Shown: positions 15,485-25,235 of the stretch, in pieces | How the letters are laid out: each line of letters opens with the position of its first letter | Numbering within the stretch: position 1 is the first letter of the stretch | Assembly (NCBI GenBank): GCA_028692765.1 | Contig: JAQUWT010000012.1 | Coordinates: 1-32,828 of the forward strand | From: Patescibacteria group bacterium | GTDB taxonomy: Bacteria > Patescibacteriota > Patescibacteriia > Patescibacteriales > UBA12465 | Direction of reading: 5' to 3' | DNA: 32,828 bases | Position numbers and translations under genes: made by a program | The notes under the pieces: generated by a model | Told to the model about the DNA's origin: nothing | Database searches by the model: none | Seen by the model: only the letters and a program-made list of their open reading frames with translations

Positions 15485-16417
15485 ATGTACGACACCATTA
15501 TTATTGGCCAGGGTCCGGCTGGCATTACTGCAGGTATTTATGCCGCCCGCAGAGAAATGAAGACTTTAATTTTAGGAAAAGAGCCTGGAGGGCAAATTAT
15601 TTGGGCGGGTGAGATTGAAAATTATCCCGGTTTTACCAGTATTAGTAATTTTGATTTGATTTCTAGATTTAATGAGCACGCTTTAGCTTCTGGAGCGGAA
15701 ATAAAGAGCGCTGAAGTTAAGCGAGTGGAAAAACAGGCTGATGGTAATTTTTTAATTTCTACCGATCGTGATAAGTATGAGGCTAAAACCGTAATTATCG
15801 CTATGGGTCTATCCCCCCGCCGCCTTGCCGTTCCCGGAGAGATTGAATTTAGCGGCAAGGGGGTTTCTTACTGTGCTAATTGTGACGGTCCATTGTATAA
15901 AGGCAAGACCGTGGCGGTTATTGGTAGTGGTAATTCCGCTTTTGATGCGGCCGAGGTGCTTTCCAAAATTGCTGCTAAAGTGTATCTCATTATCCGTAGC
16001 GCTACTTTTAAAGCTTTTGATTCTTTAGTTGAGGAGGTAAAAAGCCGCAATAATATTGAAATAATTACCGGCGCTCAAACTCGTGAGATTAAGGGCGGCG
16101 ATAAAGTTGAATCTCTGGTCTATCAAAATGACTCCGGTCAGGAAATATCTTTGCCTTTGGACGGTGTTTTTGTAGAAATAGGCCGTATTGCCAGTACTGA
16201 CTTAGTGGCTGACTTGGTTAATCGCGATGAAAGGTCGCAAATATTAGTTGATGATAAATATGCTACCCGCACTCCCGGATTATTTGCCGCCGGCGACGTT
16301 GTGGCTAGCGAATTTAAGCAGATTACCATTGCCATGGGTCAGGCCACTTCAGCGGCCCTTTACGCTTATCAGTATATACAAGGAGCGGGAGCACCTAAAA
16401 TTACCACTTCGAAATAA
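15485..16417 (+). CDS. trxB: Thioredoxin-disulfide reductase
   Basis: IIGQGPAGITAGIYAARR, SYCANCDGPLYKGK (CxxC active site), GSGNSAFDAAEVL, LFAAGDVVASEFKQITIAMGQ. Confidence 0.95.
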   Translation: MYDTIIIGQGPAGITAGIYAARREMKTLILGKEPGGQIIWAGEIENYPGFTSISNFDLISRFNEHALASGAEIKSAEVKRVEKQADGNFLISTDRDKYEAKTVIIAMGLSPRRLAVPGEIEFSGKGVSYCANCDGPLYKGKTVAVIGSGNSAFDAAEVLSKIAAKVYLIIRSATFKAFDSLVEEVKSRNNIEIITGAQTREIKGGDKVESLVYQNDSGQEISLPLDGVFVEIGRIASTDLVADLVNRDERSQILVDDKYATRTPGLFAAGDVVASEFKQITIAMGQATSAALYAYQYIQGAGAPKITTSK

Positions 16418-16420
16418 TTA

Positions 16421-16448
16421 AAATCGCCCTTTCAGGGGCGATTTTTTT
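16421..16448 (+). terminator. Intrinsic terminator
   Basis: AAATCGCCC TTTCA GGGGCGATTTTTTT. Confidence 0.85.
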
Positions 16449-16486
16449 ATAGTATAATATAGTCATAATTTTAATCATCTGCATTT

Positions 16487-17764
16487 ATGGATAATAAGAA
16501 AATTCATTTAGTAGCGGCGGATATGGGTTATGGCCATCAACGGGCGGCCTATCCCTTGTTGCCTCTAAGTCGAGCCGGCATTATTAATCTTAATGATTAT
16601 CCAGAAATCGATAATTGGGAAAAATCTTATTGGCTTAATAGCCAAAAATCATACGAAAAAATATCTTATTTCAAGAGAATTCCAGTTTTAGGGGAATTAG
16701 TTTTCCGGGCGATGGATTATTTTCAAAGAATTGACGCTTTTTATCCTCGTCGGGACTTATCGCGGCAAACTTTGCAACAAAAGATATTTTTTAAGGCGGT
16801 AAAAAAGGGCGTCGGTAAAAAGTTAATCGAATCTCTTAATAAAGAGGTTTTACCTTTGGTTACCACTTTTTTTGTCGCAGCTTATTGCGCCGAATATTAT
16901 CATTATCAAGGCCCGATATATTGCATTGTTTGCGATGCGGATATTTCTCGAGCTTGGGCTCCTATCAATCCCCGTTCTAGCCGTATAATTTATTTATGTC
17001 CGAATAAGCGAGTGGGGGAAAGATTAAAAGAATATGGTGTGATTTCAGATAATATAAAAATAACCGGTTTTCCTCTGCCGGCTGACAACCTCGGATTAGA
17101 TGATTCGCTTTTGAATGGTGATATGGCTGTCAGATTGGGCGGACTTGATCCGCGCGGTAATTTTTATAATAAATATAGAAGTTTGCTCGTTGATTTATTT
17201 CCAGAAATCAAACCTGCTTCTCGGCCTTTAGAACTGACTTTTGCTGTCGGCGGCGCCGGCGCGCAGAGAGAAATAGGGGCTTTGATTTTGAGGCGCTTAG
17301 AGGCATCTATAAAATCTGGAAAAGTTAAAATAAACTTAGTGGCCGGTAGTCGTGCTGATGTAAACGAATATTTTAAAAAAGCTGTTTTAAATTTAGGTTT
17401 AGAAAACAATAATAGTGTGAGAATTATTTATCATCCGCAAAAGATGGAATATTTTCGCTTGTTTAATTTATGTTTGCGCCGCACCGATATTTTATGGACC
17501 AAGCCCTCGGAACTAAGTTTTTATACCGGCTTAGGTTTGCCGATAATAATGTCAGAACCGGTTGGCGCTCAAGAAAAATTTAATCGTGAGTGGCTTTTAT
17601 CTATCGGCGCTGCTTTTGATGAAGTTAATCCTGAGTTTGTAAACGAATGGTTGTTTGATTGGCTAGATGACGGACGTTTGGCTAGGGCCTCTTTGAATGC
17701 TTATCTTTATGTTGGGCATAAGGGTGTAGAAAATATGGAAAAAGAAATATTTTCTAATTTTTAA
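16487..17764 (+). CDS. GT-B fold glycosyltransferase-like (MurG/MGDG synthase-like)
   Basis: N-term LVAADMGYGHQRAAYPL, KITGFPLP, AVGGAGAQREIG, C-term WTKPSELSFYTGLGLPIIMSEPVGAQEKFN. Confidence 0.65.
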   Translation: MDNKKIHLVAADMGYGHQRAAYPLLPLSRAGIINLNDYPEIDNWEKSYWLNSQKSYEKISYFKRIPVLGELVFRAMDYFQRIDAFYPRRDLSRQTLQQKIFFKAVKKGVGKKLIESLNKEVLPLVTTFFVAAYCAEYYHYQGPIYCIVCDADISRAWAPINPRSSRIIYLCPNKRVGERLKEYGVISDNIKITGFPLPADNLGLDDSLLNGDMAVRLGGLDPRGNFYNKYRSLLVDLFPEIKPASRPLELTFAVGGAGAQREIGALILRRLEASIKSGKVKINLVAGSRADVNEYFKKAVLNLGLENNNSVRIIYHPQKMEYFRLFNLCLRRTDILWTKPSELSFYTGLGLPIIMSEPVGAQEKFNREWLLSIGAAFDEVNPEFVNEWLFDWLDDGRLARASLNAYLYVGHKGVENMEKEIFSNF

Positions 17765-17767
17765 TTT

Positions 17768-18709
17768 ATGGCTTGGTTTTTTGTAGCTCTATCAGCTTAT
17801 TTTTTGCTGGCGATAGCAAATTTGGTTGATAAATTTTTAGTAGAGAAAGTTGTCGGCAGCGCTAGAGCTTATACTTTCATTGCTTGTGCGATGGGGGCGC
17901 TTGTTTTTCTGACTGCTCCTTGGTTTCTGTCTTGGCCGGGGATATTCCTTTTTTGGTTTAATTTGTTTTTAGGTTTATTATTCGCCTTGGCTTTGTTATT
18001 TTTATATGCGGCCCTAAGAAGAGGGGAAGCTTCCCGTTCCTTGGTAATTGTTGGCGGTTCTACGCCTATTTTTTCTCTGCCTTTATCTTTTTTATTCTTG
18101 GGTGATAAGTTTAGCGGCAATCAGCTAATAGCTATTTTTTTGCTTTTATCCGGATTATTGGTGGTCGTCTTCTTGCCCGGAAAACGCCAGAATTTTTGGG
18201 AAAAGATTTTTACTTCTTTAAATCTAAAACATAATGCCACTCTCTCCAGTGTTTTTTTGGCTTTGGCCTCTGGTCTTTTTTATGCGCTATTTTTTGTTGG
18301 CAGTAAATTTGCCTATTCTTCTCAGGAATTTTTGAGCGCTTTTTTATGGACTAGGCTCGGTGCTCTGTTGGCAGCCAGCTTGATTTTGTTTTCTCCTCGA
18401 GCTCGCCGAGAAATAAAAGCCATCTTTACGCGCCAGCCTAAGCGTCAGCGCAACCAGGGCCTAATTTTTGGCAATCAGGTTTTAGGGGCTATCGGTTTTA
18501 TTTTACAAAATTATGCGGTTTATCTTGGCCCAGTGGCGGTGGTTAATGCCTTACAAGGAGTGCAATATGCCTGGATTATATTTTTAGGAGCAATTATTTC
18601 TTTCTTTTATCCTAAAGCTTTAAAAGAGGATATTTCTAAAAAAGTCTTATTTCAAAAAGGTCTCGCTATTTTTATCATCAGCATCGGCCTTTACTTTTTG
18701 TCTTTATGA
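17768..18709 (+). CDS. EamA/DMT-family transporter
   Basis: About 10 TM helices; YAALRRGEASRSLVIVGGSTPIFSLPLSFLFLGDKFSGNQLIAIFLLLSGLLVV. Confidence 0.85.
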   Translation: MAWFFVALSAYFLLAIANLVDKFLVEKVVGSARAYTFIACAMGALVFLTAPWFLSWPGIFLFWFNLFLGLLFALALLFLYAALRRGEASRSLVIVGGSTPIFSLPLSFLFLGDKFSGNQLIAIFLLLSGLLVVVFLPGKRQNFWEKIFTSLNLKHNATLSSVFLALASGLFYALFFVGSKFAYSSQEFLSAFLWTRLGALLAASLILFSPRARREIKAIFTRQPKRQRNQGLIFGNQVLGAIGFILQNYAVYLGPVAVVNALQGVQYAWIIFLGAIISFFYPKALKEDISKKVLFQKGLAIFIISIGLYFLSL

Positions 18710-19704
18710 AAATCAAGAAAAAAATGGTTTATCTAATAATTATCGTTTTTTTAGTGACCACGGTCTTATTTATGAAGATTTTTCAAAAAAAACAGGATGT
18801 CGAAATCGTGTCTAATCCTGATTTTTTTGGCGTTACTTTTTCTAAAAAATATGCCGCAGAAATAGGTTTAAATTGGCGCGAGCTCTATTTTGCTATTTTA
18901 GACGATTTACAAGTAAAAAATGTCCGTTTGCCGATATATTGGGATGAGATTGAAAAGGAAAAAGGGGTTTTTGATTACAGTGATTATGATTTTATGATTA
19001 GCGAGGGGGCTAAGCGCAACGTTAAGTTTGTTATTAATATCGGCTGGCGTTTGCCGCGGTGGCCGGAATGCCATGCTCCTGAGTGGACAAATCAAGAAGA
19101 TATAAATCAGGTTCAGGAAAGGACTTTGTTAATGTTGGAGAAGACGGTAAAACGCTATCAAGATAACTCTTCAATTTTATATTGGCAGGTTGAGAATGAG
19201 CCCTTTTTAAATACTTTCGGCATTTGCCCGCCCAGTGATGAGGCTTTTTTTGCAAAAGAGATTGCTTTGGTAAAATCTCTTGATAAACGTCCCGTGATGG
19301 TTTCCGGACCAGGTGAATTAAATATGTGGAGGAAGGAGGCTAAATATGGAGATGTTTTTGGTACCACGATGTACCGGGTTATTTGGAATAAGGTTATCGG
19401 TTATATGCGCTATCCTATTCCCGCTTGGTTTTATGGATTTAAGGCTTGGCTGGTTGGGATACCTGTTGATAAACGTTTTATTGCTGAACTTCAGGCCGAA
19501 CCCTGGGTGCCTCAAGGAAAAATTATATATTTGTCTAAAACTGAAGCCGACTACTCTTTTAATCTCGATCAATTTAAAGCTAACTTACAATATGCACTTA
19601 ACACTAAATTTAAAAAGGCTTATCTATGGGGGGTAGAATGGTGGTATTGGCAATATAAACATGGAGACAAGAGTTTTTGGGATTTAGCGCGCACTTTATT
19701 TTAA
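18706..19704 (+). CDS. Membrane-anchored clan GH-A-like glycoside hydrolase
   Basis: N-terminal TM; VRLPIYWDEIEKEKGVFDYSDYD; YWQVENEPF acid/base motif; FIAELQAEPW; YLWGVEWWYW. Confidence 0.8.
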   Translation: MKIKKKMVYLIIIVFLVTTVLFMKIFQKKQDVEIVSNPDFFGVTFSKKYAAEIGLNWRELYFAILDDLQVKNVRLPIYWDEIEKEKGVFDYSDYDFMISEGAKRNVKFVINIGWRLPRWPECHAPEWTNQEDINQVQERTLLMLEKTVKRYQDNSSILYWQVENEPFLNTFGICPPSDEAFFAKEIALVKSLDKRPVMVSGPGELNMWRKEAKYGDVFGTTMYRVIWNKVIGYMRYPIPAWFYGFKAWLVGIPVDKRFIAELQAEPWVPQGKIIYLSKTEADYSFNLDQFKANLQYALNTKFKKAYLWGVEWWYWQYKHGDKSFWDLARTLF

Positions 19705-19705
19705 T

Positions 19706-20407
19706 ATGCTCTCAATCGTCGTTCCTACTTTGAATGAAGAAAAATATTTGCCGCTCCTTATCGCTTCTTTAAAGAAGCAAAGTTTTTCTGATTATGAAAT
19801 TATTGTCTCTGACGGTATGTCGGAGGATGACACCAAAGAGGTGGCTTTAGCCGCTGCTTGTATTTTTATCCAAGACGAAAAACGTTCGCCGGCTAGACAG
19901 CGCAATCGCGGAGCCTCTATTGCCCAGGGAGACACTATTCTTTTTTTGGATGCCGACACAGTCGTTCCCGACAATTTTTTACCGGCAGTGTATGAAGAAT
20001 TTAAGCGCCGCCGTTTAAGCGCCGCCGGTTTTTATTTAATTTTTAATTCTTCTCGCTATATTTATCGCTGGTTTGAGTTTTTTTATCGCTCCGCTTGTTT
20101 TACTGGCCAATTTTTTTTCCCCGCTTCGGTCGGAGTTGGTATTATGGTTGACAAGAAAATACATGATAGTCAAAATGGCTTTGATGAAGGTATTTTTATC
20201 GGTGAAGATTATGATTATATCAAGCGTTTATCTAAGCAGGGGCGTTATCGTATGTTAAATTCATCTTATTTGTATTTTTCTGTAAGAAGACTAGAAAAGG
20301 AAGGAGTAGCTTCGGTTTTATGGAAATGGTTCAAAGGGGGGCTATATTTTTTAATTCGAGGCCCTATTAGAAAAAAGATAGTTGATTATGATTTTGGTAA
20401 ATATTAA
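19706..20407 (+). CDS. Glycosyltransferase family 2
   Basis: LSIVVPTLNEEKYLPLLIASLKKQSFSDYEIIVSDGMSEDDT; LFLDADTVVP. Confidence 0.95.
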   Translation: MLSIVVPTLNEEKYLPLLIASLKKQSFSDYEIIVSDGMSEDDTKEVALAAACIFIQDEKRSPARQRNRGASIAQGDTILFLDADTVVPDNFLPAVYEEFKRRRLSAAGFYLIFNSSRYIYRWFEFFYRSACFTGQFFFPASVGVGIMVDKKIHDSQNGFDEGIFIGEDYDYIKRLSKQGRYRMLNSSYLYFSVRRLEKEGVASVLWKWFKGGLYFLIRGPIRKKIVDYDFGKY

Positions 20408-20433
20408 AAAATCCCCCTTAAGGGGGATTTTTT
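20406..20433 (+). terminator. Intrinsic terminator
   Basis: AAAAATCCCCCTTAAGGGGGATTTTTT. Confidence 0.85.
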
Positions 20434-20438
20434 ATTTG

Positions 20439-20510
20439 AGCGGGTAAGCGGAATCGAACCGCCATCTTCAGCTTGGAAGGCTGACATAATAACCATTATA
20501 CGATACCCGC
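20439..20510 (-). tRNA. tRNA-Gly (TCC), no encoded CCA
   Basis: Reverse complement GCGGGTATCGTATAATGGTTATTATGTCAGCCTTCCAAGCTGAAGATGGCGGTTCGATTCCGCTTACCCGCT; anticodon loop CTTCCAA. Confidence 0.95.
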
Positions 20511-20558
20511 GGGAAAGCTGAGATTATGATAGAAGATTTACCAGTATCCGTCAACTTT

Positions 20559-21740
20559 TTATTTACTATCTTTGATAATATGTAAAAACAGGAAGCTAGA
20601 GGTCATAATTAGGGCAATAAATAGGAATAAATATTGTAAGGGATAAAAATATATAATCAGTATGGCAAATACCGTGCCTAATAAGTACCCTAAGGGAGCG
20701 GTAGTACGGAAAAAGTTGATATATTGGACGTCTTTAGCATCAACAATTTTAAAAAAGTAAGACTCGCGCATCGCTTCCACTAAAGCGGCACCGACACGGC
20801 TAAAAAACAAAATGCCGCCCCACAGCCAGGGGTTGGCCTCTTTAACGGCAAAAAATAAAAATAAAGCGATAATAATTATAGCCAGCCCAGTCCCCATTAT
20901 TTCTTTTTCTCCCCAGTATTTATCCGCCAGCCAGCCAGCCGGGATTTCAAAAATTATAAATGGTAAAAGCATGACAGAAAACATTATACCTAAGACTGAC
21001 CAATTGAAACCAAGGTTTTGATGTAGATAAACGGGAATGTAGACAACGGCGCTGCTGAAAAAAAGATTAAGCAGTAAAGCGATAAAGAAGATGCCGCGGA
21101 GATTGCGGTTTTTCCATAATTTTTTTATCGTTGGCACAATGGGATGTGTGCGATAAGTGTCGCGATCACGCAAGCGGTGGCGGTTTTTTATTAGAATCGC
21201 CATAAATGGCACCAGACAAATAGCCGCCGCAATAAATACCCAATAGTAATCTCCTATTTCTATTAAATAGCTTGATAGAGACGGAGCGATAATCCAGCCA
21301 AGGTTAATGGCCGTAAAATAGATAGTTCTGGTCAGCCCGGTTGAGGCATCATCGGAAAAGCTTTCCACTAAAATATCCATGTTAATCCAAATCAAGTTGC
21401 TGGTTACGCTCAGAAGGATGAAGGCGATAAAAATCACAATCGCATGGTTGGCAAGGCTCATTCCCAAAAGAGAAAATATAAACAGAAACAGGACTATTTC
21501 CGTAGAAGCAATATTGCCTATATTTTTAATAATTTTAGGGAAAAAGATGATAGCAAACACCGTAATTAAATTGGCGCTGGCAAAAAATATACTCACCCAT
21601 GACAGCGAAAAAATTTGTCCCAAAAAATTTGACTGGATATAGGCGGGCAGAGCATTGGCGATGGCAAGGATGGTTCCCAAAATATATAAGAGAATTAGAC
21701 TTCGTTTTTTATTTGTTTTATTGAAGATTTTTAAAAACAT
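20559..21740 (-). CDS. Major facilitator superfamily transporter
   Basis: 12-TM pattern; GWLADKYWGEKEIMGTGLAI motif A-like loop. Confidence 0.9.
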   Translation of the reverse strand: MFLKIFNKTNKKRSLILLYILGTILAIANALPAYIQSNFLGQIFSLSWVSIFFASANLITVFAIIFFPKIIKNIGNIASTEIVLFLFIFSLLGMSLANHAIVIFIAFILLSVTSNLIWINMDILVESFSDDASTGLTRTIYFTAINLGWIIAPSLSSYLIEIGDYYWVFIAAAICLVPFMAILIKNRHRLRDRDTYRTHPIVPTIKKLWKNRNLRGIFFIALLLNLFFSSAVVYIPVYLHQNLGFNWSVLGIMFSVMLLPFIIFEIPAGWLADKYWGEKEIMGTGLAIIIIALFLFFAVKEANPWLWGGILFFSRVGAALVEAMRESYFFKIVDAKDVQYINFFRTTAPLGYLLGTVFAILIIYFYPLQYLFLFIALIMTSSFLFLHIIKDSK

Positions 21741-21741
21741 A

Positions 21742-22563
21742 TTAATCTTTAATTTTTTGCTTAAACGGACGATAGTTAATAAGAAGATAGACTAAACTGG
21801 CGATAATTATTATTAGGCTCATTATCTGCGGCCAGCGCCAGCCAAATAGCATCGGCGTAGCGTCTACTTTGATAAATTCTAAACTGAATCTCAATAAAGA
21901 GTAGAGGGTGAGGTAGGATATAATTATCAGACCGGATTTTTTATTATCCAATTCTTTTTTCCAGCTATAATTTAAAAATATAAGAAAGATAAAAATAAGC
22001 AGGCACCCCAAGCTTTCATATAAGAATGTCGGCTGAAAAAAAGTTTCGTTAATATATTGCCAGGGGCGGTTTATTTCCGCAATCGGTATTCCCCAGGGGA
22101 GCTTGGTCGGCAGGCCAAATAATTCTTGATTAAACCAATTTCCCCAGCGGCCGATAGCCTGCCCTAAAGCCACGCCGGCAACGCTTAAGGCGCCAAGGCG
22201 GATTATCGGTAAGCGGTAGTGTCTGGCAAATAGGAAAAGGGAGATAGCACCGCCGATAATTGCACCATGAATAGCTAAGCCGCCTTCCCAAAATTTAAAA
22301 GTAGCGGCCGGGTGTTGATAATAATATGGAAATTCCAGAAATAATTCGTAAATTCTCGCCCCCAATAAACCTCCTACTATCAGCCAAATAGCCAAATCCA
22401 AAACCCTGTCTTTCGATATTCCGTAAAAAGAGCTTAGCCGCCAAGCGGTGATAATGCCCCCGGCCATTCCTAAAACTAAAAATAAACCGTACCAATGAAC
22501 GGTAAGTGGTCCCAAACTGAAGAGAATCGGATTCGGTAAAAATGAGTGGAGAAAGTAAAACAT
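21742..22563 (-). CDS. lgt: Prolipoprotein diacylglyceryl transferase (start at MFYFLHSF; ORF extension to 22599 is in tRNA-Leu/leader)
   Basis: GLFLVLGMAGGIITAWRL, GGLAIHGAIIGG, GRWGNWFNQELFG, YESLGCL motifs. Confidence 0.95.
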   Translation of the reverse strand: MFYFLHSFLPNPILFSLGPLTVHWYGLFLVLGMAGGIITAWRLSSFYGISKDRVLDLAIWLIVGGLLGARIYELFLEFPYYYQHPAATFKFWEGGLAIHGAIIGGAISLFLFARHYRLPIIRLGALSVAGVALGQAIGRWGNWFNQELFGLPTKLPWGIPIAEINRPWQYINETFFQPTFLYESLGCLLIFIFLIFLNYSWKKELDNKKSGLIIISYLTLYSLLRFSLEFIKVDATPMLFGWRWPQIMSLIIIIASLVYLLINYRPFKQKIKD

Positions 22564-22572
22564 TTGAATAAG

Positions 22573-22654
22573 TGCGGGCGGAGAGACTCGAACTCTCAAG
22601 GGTTGCCCCGCTTGGTCCTAAGCCAAGTGCGTCTGCCAATTCCGCCACGCCCGC
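22573..22654 (-). tRNA. tRNA-Leu (TAG), no encoded CCA
   Basis: Reverse complement GCGGGCGTGGCGGAATTGGCAGACGCACTTGGCTTAGGACCAAGCGGGGCAACCCTTGAGAGTTCGAGTCTCTCCGCCCGCA; long variable arm. Confidence 0.95.
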
Positions 22655-22754
22655 GCGCTTTCATTACTATCTTACGGCATTATTATGAGAAAGTAAAGAA
22701 TGTGCTATAATGGAAATATAATTTTATAAGAAATAAAATTTTAAAATAATATTT

Positions 22755-25163
22755 ATGACTAAGCCCGTGTTTGTTCGTTTTTTTGAAGAATTGTCTATTA
22801 AGGACGTGCCTTCAGTCGGAGGAAAAAACGCCTCTTTGGGCGAGATGTACCGCAAGCTTAAGGATAAAGGCATCAAAGTGCCTAATGGTTTTGCCACCAC
22901 TGCCGATGCTTATCGTTATTTTTTAGAAAGCACTGGATTAAAAAAGAAAATTAAGGAGATTCTAAAAGATTTAGACACCAAGGATACTCGTAATTTAATG
23001 GCGCACGGAAAAGCAGTACGTGAAGCGATTTTATCCGTTCAATTGCCGGCCGATTTTAAGAAGGAAATTGCCGATGCTTATAAGCGCTTATCGGCCGAAA
23101 ATAAAAGCAAAGCTTTAGATGTGGCCGTCCGTTCCAGCGCGACCGCCGAAGACTTGCCGGATGCTTCCTTTGCCGGCCAGCAGGAGACTTTTTTAAATAT
23201 TGTCGGAGAGAAAGAATTATTGTTAGCCGTTAAAAAATGTATTGCTTCATTATTTACCGATCGGGCCATCTCTTATCGGGCCGATAAGGGCTTCGATCAT
23301 TTCTCCATCGCTCTTTCGGTAGGCGTGCAGAAGATGATTCGTTCCGATTTAGGCGCTTCCGGTGTCATGTTTACCATCGATACCGAATCCGGTTTCCGCA
23401 ATACCGTTTTAATCAATTCTATTTACGGTTTAGGCGAAAATATCGTCCAGGGACGGGTCAATCCGGATGAATTTTATGTTTTTAAACCGACTTTGGCCAT
23501 TATTTCCCGCTCAATCGGCAAGAAAGCGGTCAAGATGATTTATAATAAAGGTGGTAAATCGCCGGTTAAAAATATTTCTGTCAGCTCCGCTGATCGTTTA
23601 AAGCAATCTATCAGTGATGCCCAGGTTAAAAAATTAGCCAAATGGGGCATGGAGATAGAAGAGCATTATGGCCGGGCAATGGATATTGAATGGGCGATGG
23701 ACGGCCGCGATCAGAGTCTCTATATTATTCAGGCGCGTCCCGAAACAGTACAAAGTGTCCGTAATCTCAGTGTAATCGAAGAGTATCGCCTGCAGAAGAA
23801 AGGCACGGTTTTGGTAAAAGGCCAGAGCGTCCGCAATAACATCGGTGCCGGCAAAATCAGACGGATGATGGATGTTAAGCAGATTCACAGCTTTAAGCCG
23901 GGAGAAGTCTTGGTAACGGATATGACCGATCCGGACTGGGAGCCGATTATGAAGATTGCTTCAGCGATTGTGACGGATAAGGGCGGGCGTACTTGCCATG
24001 CGGCGATTGTTTCCCGCGAGTTGGGAATTCCTTGCGTAGTCGGCACCAATAACGGCTCTAAAGTCTTAAATAGCGGCGCTAGCGTTACTGTCAGCTGCGC
24101 CGAGGGCGAGGAGGGTTTTGTTTATGCCGGGAAATTACCCTTTAAAGTTTTAAGTACCGATATTAAGAATTTAAAGCGCCCCAAGACGAAGATTATGATG
24201 AATATCGGCGAACCGGAATTGGCTTTTGCCCAATCTTTCGTCCCTAATGACGGCGTGGGCCTGGCTCGTCTCGAGTTTATAATCAATAATTACATTAAGA
24301 TTCATCCTTTAGCTTTAATTAATTATCCCCACCTTCAAGATAAGGAAGCCAAGAAAAAAATTGAGGAACTGACTGCCGGCTACGAGGATAAAGCGCAATA
24401 CTTTGTCGATCGTTTAGCGCAAGGAGTGGCGATTATTGCCGCCGCTTTCCATCCAAAAGATGTGATTGTGCGCTTATCCGATTTTAAAACCAATGAATAT
24501 GCCAACTTAATCGGCGGCCGCGAGTTTGAGCCGGTGGAGTCTAATCCGATGATTGGCTGGCGCGGCGCTAGCCGCTATTATGCTAAGCAGTTTGTGCCGG
24601 CTTTCAATTTGGAATGCAAGGCGATGAAGCGCGTTCGTGATGAATACGGGCTGACTAATTTGAAATTAATGGTTCCTTTTTGCCGAACCGTGGAAGAAGG
24701 TAAAAAAGTACAGGAAATCATGGCTAAAAACGGCTTGAAGCGCGGCGTTAACGGCTTGCAAATATATGTGATGGCGGAAATTCCGAGTAATATTATTTTA
24801 GCTGATAAGTTCTGTGATATTTTTGACGGATTTTCCATCGGTTCTAACGACTTAACTCAATTGTTATTAGGCATAGACCGAGATTCCGGCGGCAGCTTGA
24901 AGATCGAAGGTGTTTCTAACGAGAAGAATGAAGCGGTTAAGACGATGATTAAGAATTTGATTGCTGTGGCTAAGAAGCGCAAGCGCAAGGTCGGCATTTG
25001 CGGCCAGGGACCAAGCGATTTTCCGGATTTTGCCGAGTTTTTAATGGCTGCTGGCATTGACAGTATTTCTTTGATTCCGGATACGGTCATTCCGACCACG
25101 ATGAATTTAGCCAGCAAGGAAAAATCTCTCCGTCGACGTGGCTTTCTTTCCTTTCTCTTTTAA
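22755..25163 (+). CDS. ppsA: Phosphoenolpyruvate synthase
   Basis: VGGKNASLGEM, VRSSATAEDLPDASFAGQQETFLN, GGRTCHAAIVSRELGIPCVVG, FSIGSNDLTQL. Confidence 0.96.
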   Translation: MTKPVFVRFFEELSIKDVPSVGGKNASLGEMYRKLKDKGIKVPNGFATTADAYRYFLESTGLKKKIKEILKDLDTKDTRNLMAHGKAVREAILSVQLPADFKKEIADAYKRLSAENKSKALDVAVRSSATAEDLPDASFAGQQETFLNIVGEKELLLAVKKCIASLFTDRAISYRADKGFDHFSIALSVGVQKMIRSDLGASGVMFTIDTESGFRNTVLINSIYGLGENIVQGRVNPDEFYVFKPTLAIISRSIGKKAVKMIYNKGGKSPVKNISVSSADRLKQSISDAQVKKLAKWGMEIEEHYGRAMDIEWAMDGRDQSLYIIQARPETVQSVRNLSVIEEYRLQKKGTVLVKGQSVRNNIGAGKIRRMMDVKQIHSFKPGEVLVTDMTDPDWEPIMKIASAIVTDKGGRTCHAAIVSRELGIPCVVGTNNGSKVLNSGASVTVSCAEGEEGFVYAGKLPFKVLSTDIKNLKRPKTKIMMNIGEPELAFAQSFVPNDGVGLARLEFIINNYIKIHPLALINYPHLQDKEAKKKIEELTAGYEDKAQYFVDRLAQGVAIIAAAFHPKDVIVRLSDFKTNEYANLIGGREFEPVESNPMIGWRGASRYYAKQFVPAFNLECKAMKRVRDEYGLTNLKLMVPFCRTVEEGKKVQEIMAKNGLKRGVNGLQIYVMAEIPSNIILADKFCDIFDGFSIGSNDLTQLLLGIDRDSGGSLKIEGVSNEKNEAVKTMIKNLIAVAKKRKRKVGICGQGPSDFPDFAEFLMAAGIDSISLIPDTVIPTTMNLASKEKSLRRRGFLSFLF

Positions 25164-25180
25164 TTGAATTATCCAAAAAC

Positions 25181-25219
25181 AAAACACCCGCTACGGAATT
25201 ACCGCGGCGGGTGTTTTTA
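25181..25219. terminator. Intrinsic terminator (bidirectional)
   Basis: ACACCCGC ... GCGGGTGTTTTT. Confidence 0.8.
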
Positions 25220-25235
25220 TAGTCTTTGAAAATTA

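Noticed and set aside
22564-22599. N-terminal extension MRVRVSPPALIQ of Lgt
   Set aside because: Encoded by the 3' part of tRNA-Leu; the true start is more likely at 22563.
22295-22648. ORF starting MAELADALGLGPSGATLESSSLSAR
   Set aside because: Spurious translation of tRNA-Leu continuing out of frame through lgt; a well-known artefact pattern.
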